Below, in pieces: positions 9,628 through 21,082 of a stretch of DNA of 64,000 nucleotides; the stretch's first letter is position 1, and the number at the start of each line of letters is the position of its first letter. Source of the stretch: Conchocele bisecta (Eukaryota > Mollusca > Bivalvia > Lucinida > Thyasiridae); assembly GCA_029237695.1 (NCBI GenBank), contig CM055273.1, positions 63,663,968-63,727,967 of the forward strand. Reading direction: 5' to 3'. The notes under the pieces were generated by a model that saw nothing but the letters and a program-made list of their open reading frames with translations, ran no database searches and was not told the origin of the DNA. The position numbers were made by a program, and so were the translations under genes.

Positions 9628-10033
9628 CCAGATAAGGAATTAGTAATTGAGTATTGTCACTCCATCATTTCTGAAGCAATTGGGTATTTCAAAATTTTAA
9701 TTGGGTAAAATCAAATCACACTACTGTTTACAAATCATTGAAATCAACAGACAGTCATTATTGAATAGTTTGCTTAGAAATGACAACATGTCTTGGCATT
9801 TCATTAGAATTGTCTCCTTGGAGACAATTCTAATGAAATATCAAGATGTGTTTTCATGGAAAATAAGGAAAAATATGCTATATTTGTGGTCTGTTTATTG
9901 TTTTCTGCAGCAAGATAAAGGTACCACACAATTTCTCTTGCTTTTTGATACTTACTACTTCCGATTTCAATTGGGTTTTTGGCAATTTTAATTGAGTATT
10001 TAAGCAAATAAGCAGCTTATCTGGAGCTCTGGA
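9628..10033. mobile_element. Hairpin MITE family F, copy 2 (inverted relative to copy 1)
   Basis: CGCTCCAGATAAGGAATTAG to AGCTTATCTGGAGCTCTGG. Complete, with the intact apex TTAGAATTGTCTCCTTGGAG at about 9804-9830. Confidence 0.85.
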
Positions 10034-10086
10034 AACCTCTCAAAACCGGACACCCTGGGAACTTGGTGTCCGGTTTAGAGAGATTT
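10034..10086. repeat. Hairpin R, copy 1
   Basis: CTCTCAAAACCGGACACC folds on GGTGTCCGGTTTAGAGAG. A closely related hairpin is at 10790-10852, and half-copies are near 10645 and 16665. Confidence 0.7.
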
Positions 10087-10304
10087 CTCTATGATAATTC
10101 AAGAACACTAGGATTCCATAAGATGATTGTCTGCTCTGCAATCATGAACATGCATTATTATCAGAGCTAGATTGATGCGACACCAATCCAAGTGAAACGC
10201 ATGGAAGGAACATGATTTTTTTTTTATAGCTCTGCCCATCAGTATTTATCTGGAAAATTAAATACCTCCCGGGAGGTATTTATTTAAAACTAATTCAGAG
10301 CTCC

Positions 10305-10485
10305 ATAATTTGCGTAATTTGACCAACTTGGGGTGAAATTTTGTTATTTCTTCATCAAAAATGGCAAGTTGGGAGTGCTCGAGAATCGTCTCATTGAGAC
10401 GATTCTAAAGCACTCCCAACTTGCCATTTTTGATGGAGAAATAAGAAATTTACCTCCAAATTACGAACCTTAACTGGAGCTCTGT
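10305..10485. mobile_element. Hairpin MITE family L, copy 2
   Basis: Inverted relative to the copy at 5427. Apex GAGAATCGTCTCATTGAGAC, arms with AATGGCAAGTTGGGAGTGC, ending AACTGGAGCTCTG. Confidence 0.8.
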
Positions 10486-10789
10486 AATTATATAAAAACA
10501 AAATTGAAACATACTGGTGACAAGATGGATCTTTGAACATGTATTAACAACAATGTTCTTATCTAAATAGGACGGTTCGCAAGTACGAATGAGAGTACTT
10601 CTGCAAATGAATTGTGTACAAGCAATACAAGTGACAGTATACAGTAGAACCTCTCTAAACTGGACACCCATGTGTGCGTATTTTGTATTTGGTTTCATCT
10701 TGGTTTTCCTTGGTGAGCATGTCTGCTTATGATCGCAAATCAGAGACAAATCTTGGAGTGCTCTTATATGTGCTTGCATAGTTTACAGT

Positions 10790-10852
10790 GGAACACCTCT
10801 AAACCGGACACTGTGGGAAACTCCCAGGGTGTCCAGTTTAGAGGTGTTCCAC
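10790..10852. repeat. Hairpin R, copy 2
   Basis: GGAACACCTCTAAACCGGAC faces GTCCAGTTTAGAGGTGTTCC across about 20 bases. Confidence 0.75.
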
Positions 10853-10911
10853 AGGCTGTTTGTCTGCCTGTATAGGTGACCGACAACTATGTTATAAATG
10901 ATTTATCCAAC

Positions 10912-11090
10912 CCCTGGAGCTTATGGGTTTTACAACCAGAGTAGATCCAGCACTATCTGATCAGGATCAATGAAACACTCCTCTTCTAACACGCAAACAA
11001 ATTGTTATCAAGCTACATGAGTGTGCTATTTGATCAGGAGCTACACAGGTCACAAAGACCCATTTCTTCAGTCAGAGCAACATATAATAT
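10912..11090. mobile_element. Hairpin MITE family E, copy 3 (degenerate)
   Basis: Contains GTAGATCCAGCACTATCTGA, TTATCAAGCTACATGAGTGT and TTGATCAGGAGCTACAC in the family E order. The outer termini have drifted. Confidence 0.55.
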
Positions 11091-11191
11091 CTCGTTCTCT
11101 CAACAATACCGGGTACAAACATGGGTAGAATTTTAAAGTGTGACAAATGTAGGAAGTATACGAGACTATGTGTATGCACAGAAGCTGAACA

Positions 11192-11396
11192 GTGGCTACA
11201 TTGGTCGCAAGTAATGTAAGGTACTCTTTACCAATAAGTGAGCCAATTATGCAAGCACCTGATGTCAGCCTGGATGATTGGTTTGAAATTGGAGGATGTA
11301 ACATGCAAAACCCATCACCCAACTGCCGTGTAATTAGTGTGTGTCGACTGATCAAAGATTATTACCTGCTGCTGAACTACAGCTACAAACATCACT
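11192..11396 (+). CDS. Possible exon (unrecognised)
   Basis: The plus frame reads through APDVSLDDWFEIGGCN and a Cys-bearing stretch, then runs into family E-like repeat at about 11397. Composition is coding-like and no repeat family matches this part, but no convincing acceptor is present and the minus strand is also open. No domain recognised. Confidence 0.22.
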
Positions 11397-11610
11397 GTGA
11401 AAATAGGGCTTATGACATTTGTGGCCAGTCTAGCTCCTGATCTTGACTGTGTTTGAGAAATGTGGCATATGTAATTTGTGGGCAGTCTAGCTCCTGACAT
11501 CTGACTGGTGAAATAGGGCATATAACATGTGTGGCAACCCTAGTTTGTGATCTGTGACTGATTGGAGAAAGAGAGCTTATTGTGTTTGTGATCAGTCCCA
11601 ATGCAGCCTG
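11397..11610. repeat. Degenerate tandem of family E left ends, about 65-bp period
   Basis: TTGTGGCCAGTCTAGCTCCTGA-like strings recur near 11420, 11480 and 11545, each beside a GTGACTGGAGAAA-like step. It looks like local amplification of the first 65 bp of an E element. Confidence 0.5.
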
Positions 11611-11713
11611 ATTATGATAAATACTGTTGGTCTAAATAGTAGCACTGAAAGAAAGGCGTACTGCTGACACAGTTACACAAGTAATGCCAGGACAGGCAGT
11701 ATGCAGCCATCTC

Positions 11714-11926
11714 TTAACCCTTACTACGCAGGAGACGAAAATTGTTGTCTGCTGTTTTTAATTTTTGCATTAATTCTTAACAAAAAACCTGTTTTGACAG
11801 CACATGAGAATCATCTCCAGTAGAGACGACCCTCATGCGCTGCCAAAACAGGTCTTTAATGAGAAATATTGAAAATAAAACATTTCCAGCAGACGACAAA
11901 ATTTAATTCAGCGTAGTAAGGGTTAA
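11714..11926. mobile_element. MITE family A, copy 3
   Basis: TTAACCCTTACTACGCAGG to GCGTAGTAAGGGTTAA. A subfamily with GAGAATCATCTC/GAGACGACCCTC at the apex and AACCTGTTTTGACAGC arms. Another of this subfamily is at 51401. Confidence 0.8.
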
Positions 11927-12148
11927 TGTTATAACATATTTGCAGCAGCAAGTATCTGTGGAGCTGGTGGCTGATTTCTCCAGAGTTGACAAATATCACC
12001 ACCGGAGGGAGAATATGTGTCAAACAATTTCCCCTCCCCAAACATTTTGGTTATCTTTTGTATGAAAGCCCACAAGTGCAAGTGTGGAAGATGAGACGGC
12101 TCACAACCAACCATTATGTTCAGTAACATGACACATATGGAACACAAA

Positions 12149-12369
12149 TGTGGCTGTGACTGGAGAAATGGGGCTTATGGATTTTGCGACCAGTGTGATG
12201 CAGATCAGTCTTGATCAGAATCTGCACCATTCGCCATTTCATCAATGAAACCATTTACACTTCTAACAATCAATATAGATCGTTATCAGGCTACATGAGT
12301 GTGCGATCTGATGAGGAGAAACACTGATTATAAATCCCACAAGCCACATTCCTCCAGTCACAGCCACAC
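12149..12369. mobile_element. Hairpin MITE family E, copy 4
   Basis: ATGTGGCTGTGACTGGAG to CTCCAGTCACAGCCACA, with all internal landmarks in order. Confidence 0.8.
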
Positions 12370-12480
12370 ACCTGTGTTTCTAGCATTTGGTTGCACAGGG
12401 TAAGCCAGGATAGCAGTTGCCAGTCATTGTTTAACCACAATATGCAACCCGATACTATAAACATGAACAACACAAATATT

Positions 12481-12690
12481 TTAATCCTTACAATGCTGAA
12501 TTAAATTGTGTCGCCTGCTGAATATTTTTTGTTTTTTTTTCTCATCAAAAACGGCTTGGCAGCACTTTAGAATCATTTCCATTGGGAAATGATTCTAAAA
12601 TGCTGCCAAACCATGTTTTTACTGAGAGAAAAGACAAAATATGAATTAACAGCAGACGACTATTTTCGGTTCCTGCATTCTAAGGGTTAA
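12481..12690. mobile_element. MITE family A, copy 4
   Basis: TTAATCCTTACAATGCTGAA to CTGCATTCTAAGGGTTAA, with an intact apex. Its right 68 bases and the next 45 of flank are copied into element B1 at 13514-13626. Confidence 0.8.
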
Positions 12691-13285
12691 ATATGGTTCA
12701 AGTATCAGGCTGCATATATATGGCCACTACACACCGTTGGTGTGAGAGAATATTTGGAACTGAAATTGAATTCTACCATATCACACTTGTCAAAGATAAA
12801 CCCAGAAATGTAATAAGTCCTTTCTTTTTCGCATCCAGGTTCAATTATGTTCTATTCAGACTAGTTTGAGTCCTGTGTCAGCTACTGCAGTTATTTATAA
12901 CTGCTAGTTAATTGGATGATGTAGAGATAATACTGCCAATTATCTCATCAGTTTCAAAAATGTCCGGGATCCATGATTGCATCCATATTTAATATTTAAT
13001 TTAACATCACCGGTTCCACAAGGTTCTATGCAATAATTTCCGAGTTCTGCTCTGAAATATAATAAGTGGTGTATTGTGGGAAAAACAGCTTACTCAGATC
13101 CGCCGTGTATTTCTTTTAACCCTTAGAAGGCCGGAACCGAAAATTGTCGTCTGCTGTTGTTTCTTATTTTGTATTTTCTCTAAATAAAAACATGGTTTGG
13201 CAGCATTTTAGAATCATTTCCAATGGAAATGATTCTAAAGTGCTGTCAAAGCATATTTTTCATAAGAAAAATGGAAAATAAACAA

Positions 13286-14924
13286 GAGGGCCACAATGGC
13301 CCTAATTCGCTCACCTGACTCCATGAACACCAGAGGAGAATGTGACATTGAGTTCATGTGTTTTAAAAAAATTGTGCTATTTTTAGATGGCGGTCATCTA
13401 GGATTAAGCGACGACTCATTTTACCAAATCTGAAAATGCTTCACCCAAGGATCTTAACTTACTATGAAGTTTGGCCAGCATCGGCCATGTGGTTCCTGAG
13501 AAAAAGACCTGGTTGAGAGAAAAGACAAAATATGAATTAACAGCAGACGACTATTTTCGATTCCTGCATTCTAAGGGTTAAATATGGTTCAAGTATCAGG
13601 CTGCATATATATGGCCACTACACACCTTTTGGAGGCCATTATGGATGACATAATCATCCGATTCCGACAAATATTGCACCAGATATATGACACGAGCATG
13701 TTTGGTCAAAAATAAAATTTGACCCCACGGGCCACACCCATTTTTGACCCCGGGGTCACCATTTTAACACCTTTGAAAGAACATTCTACGTCGATCATTC
13801 CTACCAAGTTTCATCGAAATCCGGCCGGCAGTTCATGAGAAGAAGATTTTTTAAGAATTTGTGCTATTTTTAGATGACGGCTATCTTGGATTAGCGACGA
13901 CCTCCGTTTTAACAAATCTGAAAAGGTTTCACCCATGGACCATGACTGAAGTTTGGCCACCATGGGCCAAGCGGTTCGTGTAAAGAAGAATTTTTGAAAT
14001 CTCTAATAAAAGAACGACCTTTTGGCGGCCATCTTGGATGACATGACCATCCAATTTCGACAAAAAATTCACCAGAGCGATCGCCTCTTTGATACCTTCG
14101 ATTTGATATAGACATGACCATATTCGGGCAAAAATAAAATTTGACCCCGATTTGACCCCACGGGCCACGCCCCTTTTTGACCCTGGGGTCACCATTTTAA
14201 CAACTTTGAAAGAGCATTGTACATCGATCATTCCTACCAAGTTTCGTCGAAATCCGGCTGGCGGTTCATGAGAAGAAGATTTTTTAAGAATTTATGCTAT
14301 TTTTAGACGGCGGCCATCTTGGATTAGCGATAACCTCCATTTAACAAATCTGAAAAGGCTTCACCCATGGACCATAACTTTTAAGTTTGACTACCATGGG
14401 CCAAGCGGTTCATGTGAAGAAGAATTTTGAAATCTCTAATAAAAGAACGACCTTTTGACCTTTCGGCGGCCATCTTGAAAAATGCACCAGAGTGATACCT
14501 TCGATTTGATATATGACATGACCATATTCGGTCAAAAATAAAATTTGACCTCAATTTGACCCCACGGGTCACGCCCATTTTTGACTCCGGGGTCACCATT
14601 TTAACAACTTTGAAAGAGCATTGTACATCGATCATTCCTACCAAGTTTTGTCGAAATCTGGTTGGCGGTTCTTGAGAAGAAGATTTTTTGAAGAATTTGT
14701 GCTATTTTTAGACGGCGGCCATCTTGGATTACGTGATGACGTCATTTTAACAATTTTGTAATTCCCTTACCTAAGGACCATGACCATAAAGTTTGGCGAC
14801 TATAGGCCCAATTTTTACCGAGGAGAAGACATTTGAAAATGTTCACGGACGACGATGGACGACAACTGATGACGGACACATTGCGGTAACAATAGCTCAC
14901 ATGAGCTTCGCTCAGGTGAGCTAA
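13286..14924. mobile_element. Tandem-unit element B1 (nested in MITE A5)
   Basis: Opens with AAGAGGGCCACAATGGCCC and CGCTCACCTGA and closes with GAGCTTCGCTCAGGTGAGCT, so it has a hairpin start and an inverted subterminal GCTCACCT/AGGTGAGC pair. The body is about four units of 400-490 bp, each with GGCGGCCATCTTGGAT, TTTGACCCC and GTTTCGTCGAAATCCGGC. Flanks share AAAATAAACA, so the target duplication is 6-10 bp. The open frames here are repeat sequence. A Helitron-derived or pearl-like origin is possible but unproven. Confidence 0.75.
13514..13626. repeat. 113-bp templated copy of 12623-12735
   Basis: Matches the right end of MITE A4 plus its flank at a constant 891-base offset, with one clear mismatch (GATTCC for GGTTCC). 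It replaces part of a B1 unit. Confidence 0.85.
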
Positions 14925-14967
14925 AAATAAACAGCAGACAACAAATTTGAATTCAGCACTGTAAGGG

Positions 14968-15180
14968 TTAACCTTTTCATCCCATTCCCCAAGTAACTGG
15001 ATTGGATTTTGATATGTTAATTTTCTAAACAATCCAATCATCCCAAAAAATAATTTTCAGTCTTTATGAAAAGGGGTTGTTTTTGTTCACAAAAATTACT
15101 TTCAAAAAATGCAGATCCCGATCAGACGGCTCGTCACATCATTTGCCATTTGAGACATTTGACCGTAACATGATCATGGG
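14968..15180. mobile_element. MITE family S, copy 2 (right end unclear)
   Basis: TTAACCTTTTCATCCC, CAAGTAACTGGATTGGATTT and a GCAGATCCCGATCAGACGGC apex match family S. The right terminus is eroded. It shares its left TTAA with MITE A5. Confidence 0.6.
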
Positions 15181-15263
15181 AATGTGCTAAAGAAAGCATC
15201 ACAAAAACCATCAGAGATGTGCATGCTGTAAACACAAAAAAGGTCCATGTGTAATAGTCATCA

Positions 15264-15574
15264 AAGCTCCAGATAAGGAGCATTGATTATCAAAAGTGGG
15301 AGTACAAAATACTCACAGCAATGTCAAAATACGCATTGATTTTCAAATGGAGTAGTGAAAATACCATAATAAAATTGTAAATTTACTTAGTTGAGCTGCA
15401 AAAAACATGCTTTTTGCAGCTCAAATAAGCGAATTTTTAAATTTGTTATATTTTTTATCATTTGTTCCCATTTAATAAGGAACAAAATCATAATACATTT
15501 GTAAAAGAAATACACATTGAATTTGAAATATGGGGGTATATTACTCTTTAGATACAAAACTTATCTGGAGCTCT
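15264..15574. mobile_element. Hairpin MITE family P, copy 1
   Basis: AGCTCCAGATAAGGAGCATT to AACTTATCTGGAGCTCT. The apex is GAGCTGCAAAAAACATGC/GCTTTTTGCAGCTC. The outer TIR is that of family F, but the interior is unrelated. The second copy is at 59261. Confidence 0.8.
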
Positions 15575-15982
15575 GATTCATAATAAGCACAGCAGAATGG
15601 TTGCAGCAGAAACATTACGCCATGTTTTATCTTGTGGCTTTTGTTTCCAAGAAAACAATGCCGCCTTTGCATGACAAATATGATTTAACTGTGCATAATG
15701 CATTATGCCATCACACCTATCTCTACTAGATCTGCTTGTATCTTCCACAATAGCATGACATATACCAGTAGAAGCCATATGATAAATGGCTCTTATTGTC
15801 AAACCAAAAAGCACAATTTGTGTGGGGCTAATACTGTATAATATCCCGTCAACACAGTGCGTATGTGCCGTGAAACATTTTTGATATCCTGTCAATACGA
15901 CCTAATCACTGCGTAAGAATATGTGCGGTGACTGGGGCTATTTTTTTTGCATTTTAAAGCCATTTGTAGGTGTTGACGGAAT
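15575..15982. other. No recognised feature
   Basis: Contains a 105-codon minus-strand open frame (15578-15895) rich in Cys, His and Ser, with no domain and no splice signals that I would trust. Confidence 0.25.
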
Positions 15983-16127
15983 AAATAGAATAGTAGGTTA
16001 GTGCTGTGAATGGGAAAAATATGTGGCGCGGCACGGAAACGGGATGTGCTCGGCAGAGCCTTGCCCATCCCGTTTCCTAAGCCTTACCAGATATTTTTTC
16101 CCATTCACAGCACTAACCTACTATTCT
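15983..16127. repeat. Hairpin Q
   Basis: AGAATAGTAGGTTAGTGCTG and TGAATGGGAAAAATAT arms face CAGCACTAACCTACTATTCT across a GC-rich loop. A single copy in the window. Confidence 0.8.
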
Positions 16128-16330
16128 CTATATGTGTTTATGTGACATTAGAATTTTATGATTATTATTAGAAATGCTATGGATTATGCCATTTGTGGCC
16201 GGTCTAGCTTCTAATCTGCTAGCACACTCTGCAGCCTCACAGATAATGACCAATACGGATTTGCTTGAAATATCAGGTGTTTCTCTGATGGAATGGTGAA
16301 CAATGCAGCTGATCTCTGTCTATACAAGAC

Positions 16331-16580
16331 TTAACCCTTAGACCGCTATCTTATTTTTGTTGTTGTCTGCTGTGTATTTTCTATTTTCCATTTTTATCAT
16401 CAAAAAGATGCTTTGACAGCACTTTATAATAATTTACAACATGCTTTAACAGCACTTAAGAATCATTTCCATTGGAAATGATTCTAAAGTGCTGTCAAGC
16501 CATGTTTTTATTGAGAAATAAGGCAAGATATAAAAGCAACAGCAGACGACAATTGTTGTGAGTAGCGGTCTAAGGGTTAA
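16331..16580. mobile_element. MITE family A, copy 6 (inverted)
   Basis: TTAACCCTTAGACCGCTATC to GAGTAGCGGTCTAAGGGTTAA. Full length with the extra arm repeat on its left side. Confidence 0.85.
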
Positions 16581-16841
16581 ATGCCATAAGCCCCATTTCT
16601 CTGATATTAAGCTTATTACAAAGCATGGCAAATGTCAAAGAATGCTCCAATGTTTGAATAATGTAACTCCAAACCAGACAATTAGAGAGGTTCCACTGCA
16701 CTACAACATTCAGACATTAACACAGAGTTAAGGATCAACTTTATAGAGCATTATCACTTTTTTTCTTCAAAGATAGTAGCTTTGTACATGTGATTAAATA
16801 TCTGTGACAAGTATACCTGACCCTGTTCATCTTAGTGCAGT

Positions 16842-17600
16842 GCTCCAGATAATAAGCTCCGTATTTGCGTAAATATCCAATTAAAATTGCCAAAAACCCG
16901 ATTGAAATTAGAAGTAGTGAGTATCAAAAAGCAATGAGAACAATTGTGGTACATTTATCATGCTGCAGAAAACAATAAGCAGACCACCAATATAGCATAT
17001 TTTTCTTATTTTTCCAAATTGCCAAAAACCCAATTGAAATTAGAAGTAGTGAGTATCAAAAAGCAATGAGAACAATTGTGGTACATTTATCATGCTGCAG
17101 AAAACAATAAGCAGACCACCAATATAGCATATTTTTCTTATTTTTCCATGAAAACACATCTTGGTATTTCATTAGAATTGTCTCCAAGGAGACAATTCTA
17201 ATGAAATGCCAAGATATGTTTTCATTTCGAACCAAATTATTCAATAATTGCTGTCTGTTGATGTGTAAACAGTAGTGTGTTTGTTTGTTTGTTTGTTTAT
17301 TGGTGTTTAACGGCCTATCAACAGCTAAGGTCATGTAAGGCCGGGCAAACCGGTTCAATCCCATTTTAACCAGCTGAATTGGGGGGAAAATCCTAAATTC
17401 AGAACGGAATATTTACATCGAGATAAAATATATTCAGCCCTGAAATTATAATAACCTGACCTGGTGCCAGGTCCATGCCACACCAGTCACTTGAAACAGT
17501 AATGTGATTTAATTTTACCCAATTAAAATTTTGAAATACCCATTTGCTTTAGAAATGATGGGAGTAACAATACTCAATTACTAATTCCTTAAGGAGCCCT
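16842..17600. mobile_element. MITE family F, copy 3, with internal duplication and a SINE insertion
   Basis: TGCTCCAGATAATAAGCTCC to CCTTAAGGAGCCCTG. An approximately 135-bp segment starting AAATTGCCAAAAACCC occurs twice in tandem (about 16880-17014 and 17015-17150). A retroposon lies at 17280-17493. Confidence 0.8.
17280..17493 (-). mobile_element. SINE or LINE 3'-end insertion with 13-bp target duplication
   Basis: On the minus strand it ends TGACCTTAGCTGTTGATAGG, TTAAACACCAAT, then an (AAAC)n tail, as retroposons do. AAACAGTAGTGTG (17267-17279) and AAACAGTAATGTG (17494-17506) flank it. Related pieces are at 31283, 42480 and 58690. Confidence 0.75.
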
Positions 17601-17662
17601 GTTAATGTCTCCAAAACTGCACATTAACTTGCCCATCTGAGACCTCTTAGTATGGATAATTA

Positions 17663-17884
17663 TCCCGTTCACCCCTAAGTAACTGGAATGGATTTTGATA
17701 TGGTAATTTTGCAACCAATCCAATCATCTCAAAATTATTTTCATACTAGTGCATTTATGCAAAGGGGGTGGTGGTGTTCTGAAAAATATAAAAATTACTT
17801 GCAAAAAGTGGAGATCCTGAGGAGATGGCTCATCTGGATGTTTGCCCAAACCACTATACAGGCTTGTGGTGTTGAAATGGTTAA
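17663..17884. mobile_element. MITE family S, copy 3
   Basis: CCGTTCACCCCTAAGTAACT, GATTTTGATATGGTAATTTTG, AAAAAGTGGAGATCCTGA and GAAATGGTTAA follow the family S order. The hairpin apex is reduced. Confidence 0.65.
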
Positions 17885-19341
17885 GCTATCGGTCAGTTTC
17901 ACCTCTTGTACCGTTTGACACATACTTCTAAGGATATGACGGTGTCGGATCATTACTAAACTTCATCAATAGCTTCCTCACATTGATGGCTATATCCACC
18001 CAGGGTAATTCGGGTGAGTTGGACCTTGGTGACCTTGACCTTCATGGGCGAGACACTCGCTGGCAATCACCTTGTTATAGTAAATTTTCTTCAGAATGTC
18101 TTTCTAACAAACAGATGGATATTGATGAGATAATAATGCATCAAATAACGATAATTTATGTGTCTTATGGTCATATTAAATTTTATTTTCAACCCTTATG
18201 ACTTTCAAAAAGCATCATGCATCGGTTTTTTATATGATTCACATGCTCAAGGATTTAGTATACATGGAATGTACTTCAGCAAAACAATAGATACATGTTA
18301 CAAGCAGCAGAAAAAAGCACCACATTTCTGTATTTGCTGTGCCATGTTTCAGCAAAATCTGTTGTAAAGTTCCCGAGTTGATGATGAATGCAGTCACTAA
18401 CTAAGAAATGATGTCAAACATTACATCACACTTTCTGGACCTATGTTATCCCCGCACCAAAACACCACTATGGCATAGAACATAATTACAACCTACTATT
18501 ACATCATTTACATGCATTTAAAAGTGGCCATGAAAGTTCATGCAGTTGGTATTAAATTATTCTACATTTAGAATTCACCTCTTCGTAGCATTGACGGTAT
18601 CTATTTTCTTCTTTTTTTATTATAAATTTTCTGCCGACAATGACGTGTTATGGCCAGACCTTGTCACCCTATAATTAGAGAGAAAAATGTGTTTGGGGAT
18701 AAAACGACCAGATAGAGCAAACATCTCTGCCTCTTTTACTATCACATGACCAGTTGAGTGATGACCATATAGACATGTTTAAAACAGCAAGAAAAGCAAA
18801 AATACCCACGTCTGTAGTGAAAACCATATATTGATATTCAAGAATGGTATATGTACCTATACCAATAGCAATATTAGTAACAATGTCAAATATGAATTTT
18901 GCAAACAATGAAGACCATGATCAGACTGCACATTAGTGCAGTCTGATCACGGTCTACACTGTCTGCAAAAATGAAGTGGTATATTTTCACAAATGTGCAA
19001 TGTCTCAAAACAGTTTCATTTCGGGCTGGGGCATCCAATAGCCAAAATCAACACAATCAGGACCATTCTCAATATGTAATAACTCAACTGTTTACCATGG
19101 CGGGAATTAAACGTGTCAAATCTCGGCGAAATCAAACACATTCTCGTCAGAACGGTGAAATAAATCCCTTTATTCCGCATGGACAGATATATGGATCCGA
19201 ATGATTTAATACCATTTTTGCCACTGGCTATGTTATATAGTTTATACATGGGCAGGATAGTCAGATTTGGGAATGTTTCTTGGACATATTTTTATGGAGT
19301 TATAAACTAGATTGATGTGACAGCCAACAGTATCAGTGACC
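17885..19341. other. Mostly unrecognised; small landmarks
   Basis: A single family G-like step (GGTGACCTTGACCTTCATGG) is at 18028-18047, and a hairpin with apex GATCAGACTGCACATTAGTG is at about 18903-18968. A plus-strand open frame (18971-19204) has MAGIKRVKSRRNQ near its end and a polar composition but no firm splice signals. Its minus strand is also open, so I leave it as an unsupported candidate. Confidence 0.3.
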
Positions 19342-21019
19342 AGAGCTCCAGATAAGCTGCGTATTTGCGTAAATACCCAATTAAAATTGCCAAAAACTCA
19401 ATTGAAATCAGAAGTAGTGAGTATCAAAAAGCAATAACAAATTTGTGGTACCTTTATCATGCTACAGAAAACAATAAACAGACCACAACTAGATTGGTCA
19501 GTAAGCAAGGCTTACGGAATACCCCCCACGTGGGCCCAGGTACCCCTAAAATATGCAAAAATTTCCAAGTGTGTGGGCTTGAGACCTTGACTCTGGGCTT
19601 AGCGGGAGTGGCATGAACGTGAATTTGTCACAGGGTGGTAGAGGTCCATTGGAGCAATGCGTGTGTGAAATATGAAGCAGATCCAAGCAAGGAAATAGAA
19701 GTTATAACCGATTTCTCTGATGTTAAGTTTTGTAAAGAGACCAAGTACGTGACCTTGACCTCGAGATCAGCGAGAGATTGTCATAGCATGATAGTAGAGC
19801 CTTAGAGGAATGCATGCATGAAATATTAAGAATATTCGATGAAAGAAATAGAAGTTATAACATATTTCTCTGATGTTAAGTTTTGTAAAGAGACTACCGT
19901 AAGTATGTGACCTTGACCTTGGGATCAGCGGGGTTTGACGGTCGTAGATTTGTCACAGCATGATAGTACAACCTTAGAGGTATGCACAAATGAAATATTA
20001 AGAATTTTCAATGAAGGAAATAGAAGTTATAACTTATTTCTCTGATGTTAAGTTTTGTAAAGATACTAAGTATTTGACCTTGGGATCAGCGGGGGTTGGA
20101 TGGTCGTGGATTTAGCACAGCATGGTAGTAGAGCCTTACAGGAATGCATGTGTGAAATATTAAGCATTTTAGATGAAGGAAATAGAAGTTATAACATATT
20201 TCTCTGATGTTAAGTTTTGTAAAGAGACTAAGTATTTGACCTTGACCTTGGGATCAGCGGGGGTCGGACGGTCGTGGATTTGGCACAGCATGGTAGTAGA
20301 GCCTTACAGGAATGCATGTGTGAAATATTAAGCATTTTAGATGAAGGAAATAGAAGTTATAACAATATTTCTCTGATGTTAAGTTTTGTAGAGACTAAGT
20401 ATTTGACCTTCACCTTGGGATCAGCTGGGGTTGGACGGTCGTGGATTTGGCACAGCATGGTAGTAGAGCCTTACAGGAATGCATGTGTGAAATATTAAGC
20501 ATTTTAGATGAAGGAAATAGAAGTTATAACAATATTTCTCTGATGTTAAGTTTATAAAGAGACTAAGTATTTGACCTTGACCTTGGGATCAGTGGGGGTT
20601 GGACGGTAGTGGATTTGGCACAGCATGATAGTAGAGCCTTACAGGAATGCATGTGTGAAATATTAAGCATTTTAGATGAAGGAAATAGAAGTTATAACAA
20701 TATTTCTCTGATGTTACGGACAACCTGACTCCAGTATAACCCCCCCCCCACAACTCGTCGTAGTGGGTATAAATATAGCATATTTTTCTTAGTTTCCATG
20801 AAAACACACCTTGGTATTTCATTAGAATTGTCTCCAAGGAGACAATTCTAATGAAATAGCAAGACATGTTTTCATTTTGAAGCAAACTATTCAATAATTG
20901 CTTTCTGTTGATGTGTAAACAGTAGTGTGATTTTATTTTACCCAATTAAAATTTTGAAATACCAAATTGCTTCAGAAATGATGGAGTGACAATACTCAAT
21001 TACTAACTCCTTATCTGAA
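19342..21019. mobile_element. MITE family F, copy 4, split by a 1.28-kb tandem element
   Basis: Left part 19342-19488 (AGAGCTCCAGATAAGCTGCG to AACAGACCACAA) and right part 20771-21019 (AAATATAGCATATTTTTC to CCTTATCTGAAGC) join into one F element once the insert is removed. Confidence 0.8.
19489..20770. repeat. Tandem-core element (family G), about six and a half 167-bp units, nested in F4
   Basis: Units with AAATAGAAGTTATAAC at 19693, 19847, 20018, 20180, 20348, 20515 and 20683 (spacing 154-171). Each carries TATTTGACCTTGACCTTGGG and ATCAGCGGGGGTTGGACGG. Non-repeated ends include GTAAGCAAGGCTTAC and a C-rich stretch at about 20740. Structure: short ends around a variable number of core units. 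Confidence 0.8.
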
Positions 21020-21082
21020 GCGTTGAGTGACTAAGATCCAGATAGCAGTTATCTTTACTCCACTACTGTCAAACTGAACAAG

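Larger units (their letters stand above)
13116..14971. mobile_element. MITE family A, copy 5, split by element B1
   Basis: The left part (13116 to about 13285, TTAACCCTTAGAAGG to AAAATAAACA) and the right part (AAATAAACAGCAGACAAC to GTAAGGGTTAA, about 14928-14971) are one A element interrupted by 1.64 kb. The closing TTAA is also the first TTAA of the family S element that follows. Confidence 0.8.

Noticed and set aside
9080..9991. Frames of about 100 codons starting GKIKSHYCLHINRQ-like
   Set aside because: The same peptide recurs in every F element because it is MITE sequence. No transposase motif.
13909..14644. Frames of 70-103 codons starting VGMIDVQCSFKVV-like
   Set aside because: They repeat with the B1 tandem units and carry internal inconsistencies expected of non-coding repeats.
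13286..14924. Helitron assignment for element B
   Set aside because: There is a 3'-end hairpin, but no TC start, no CTRR end and apparent target duplication, so the class is left open.
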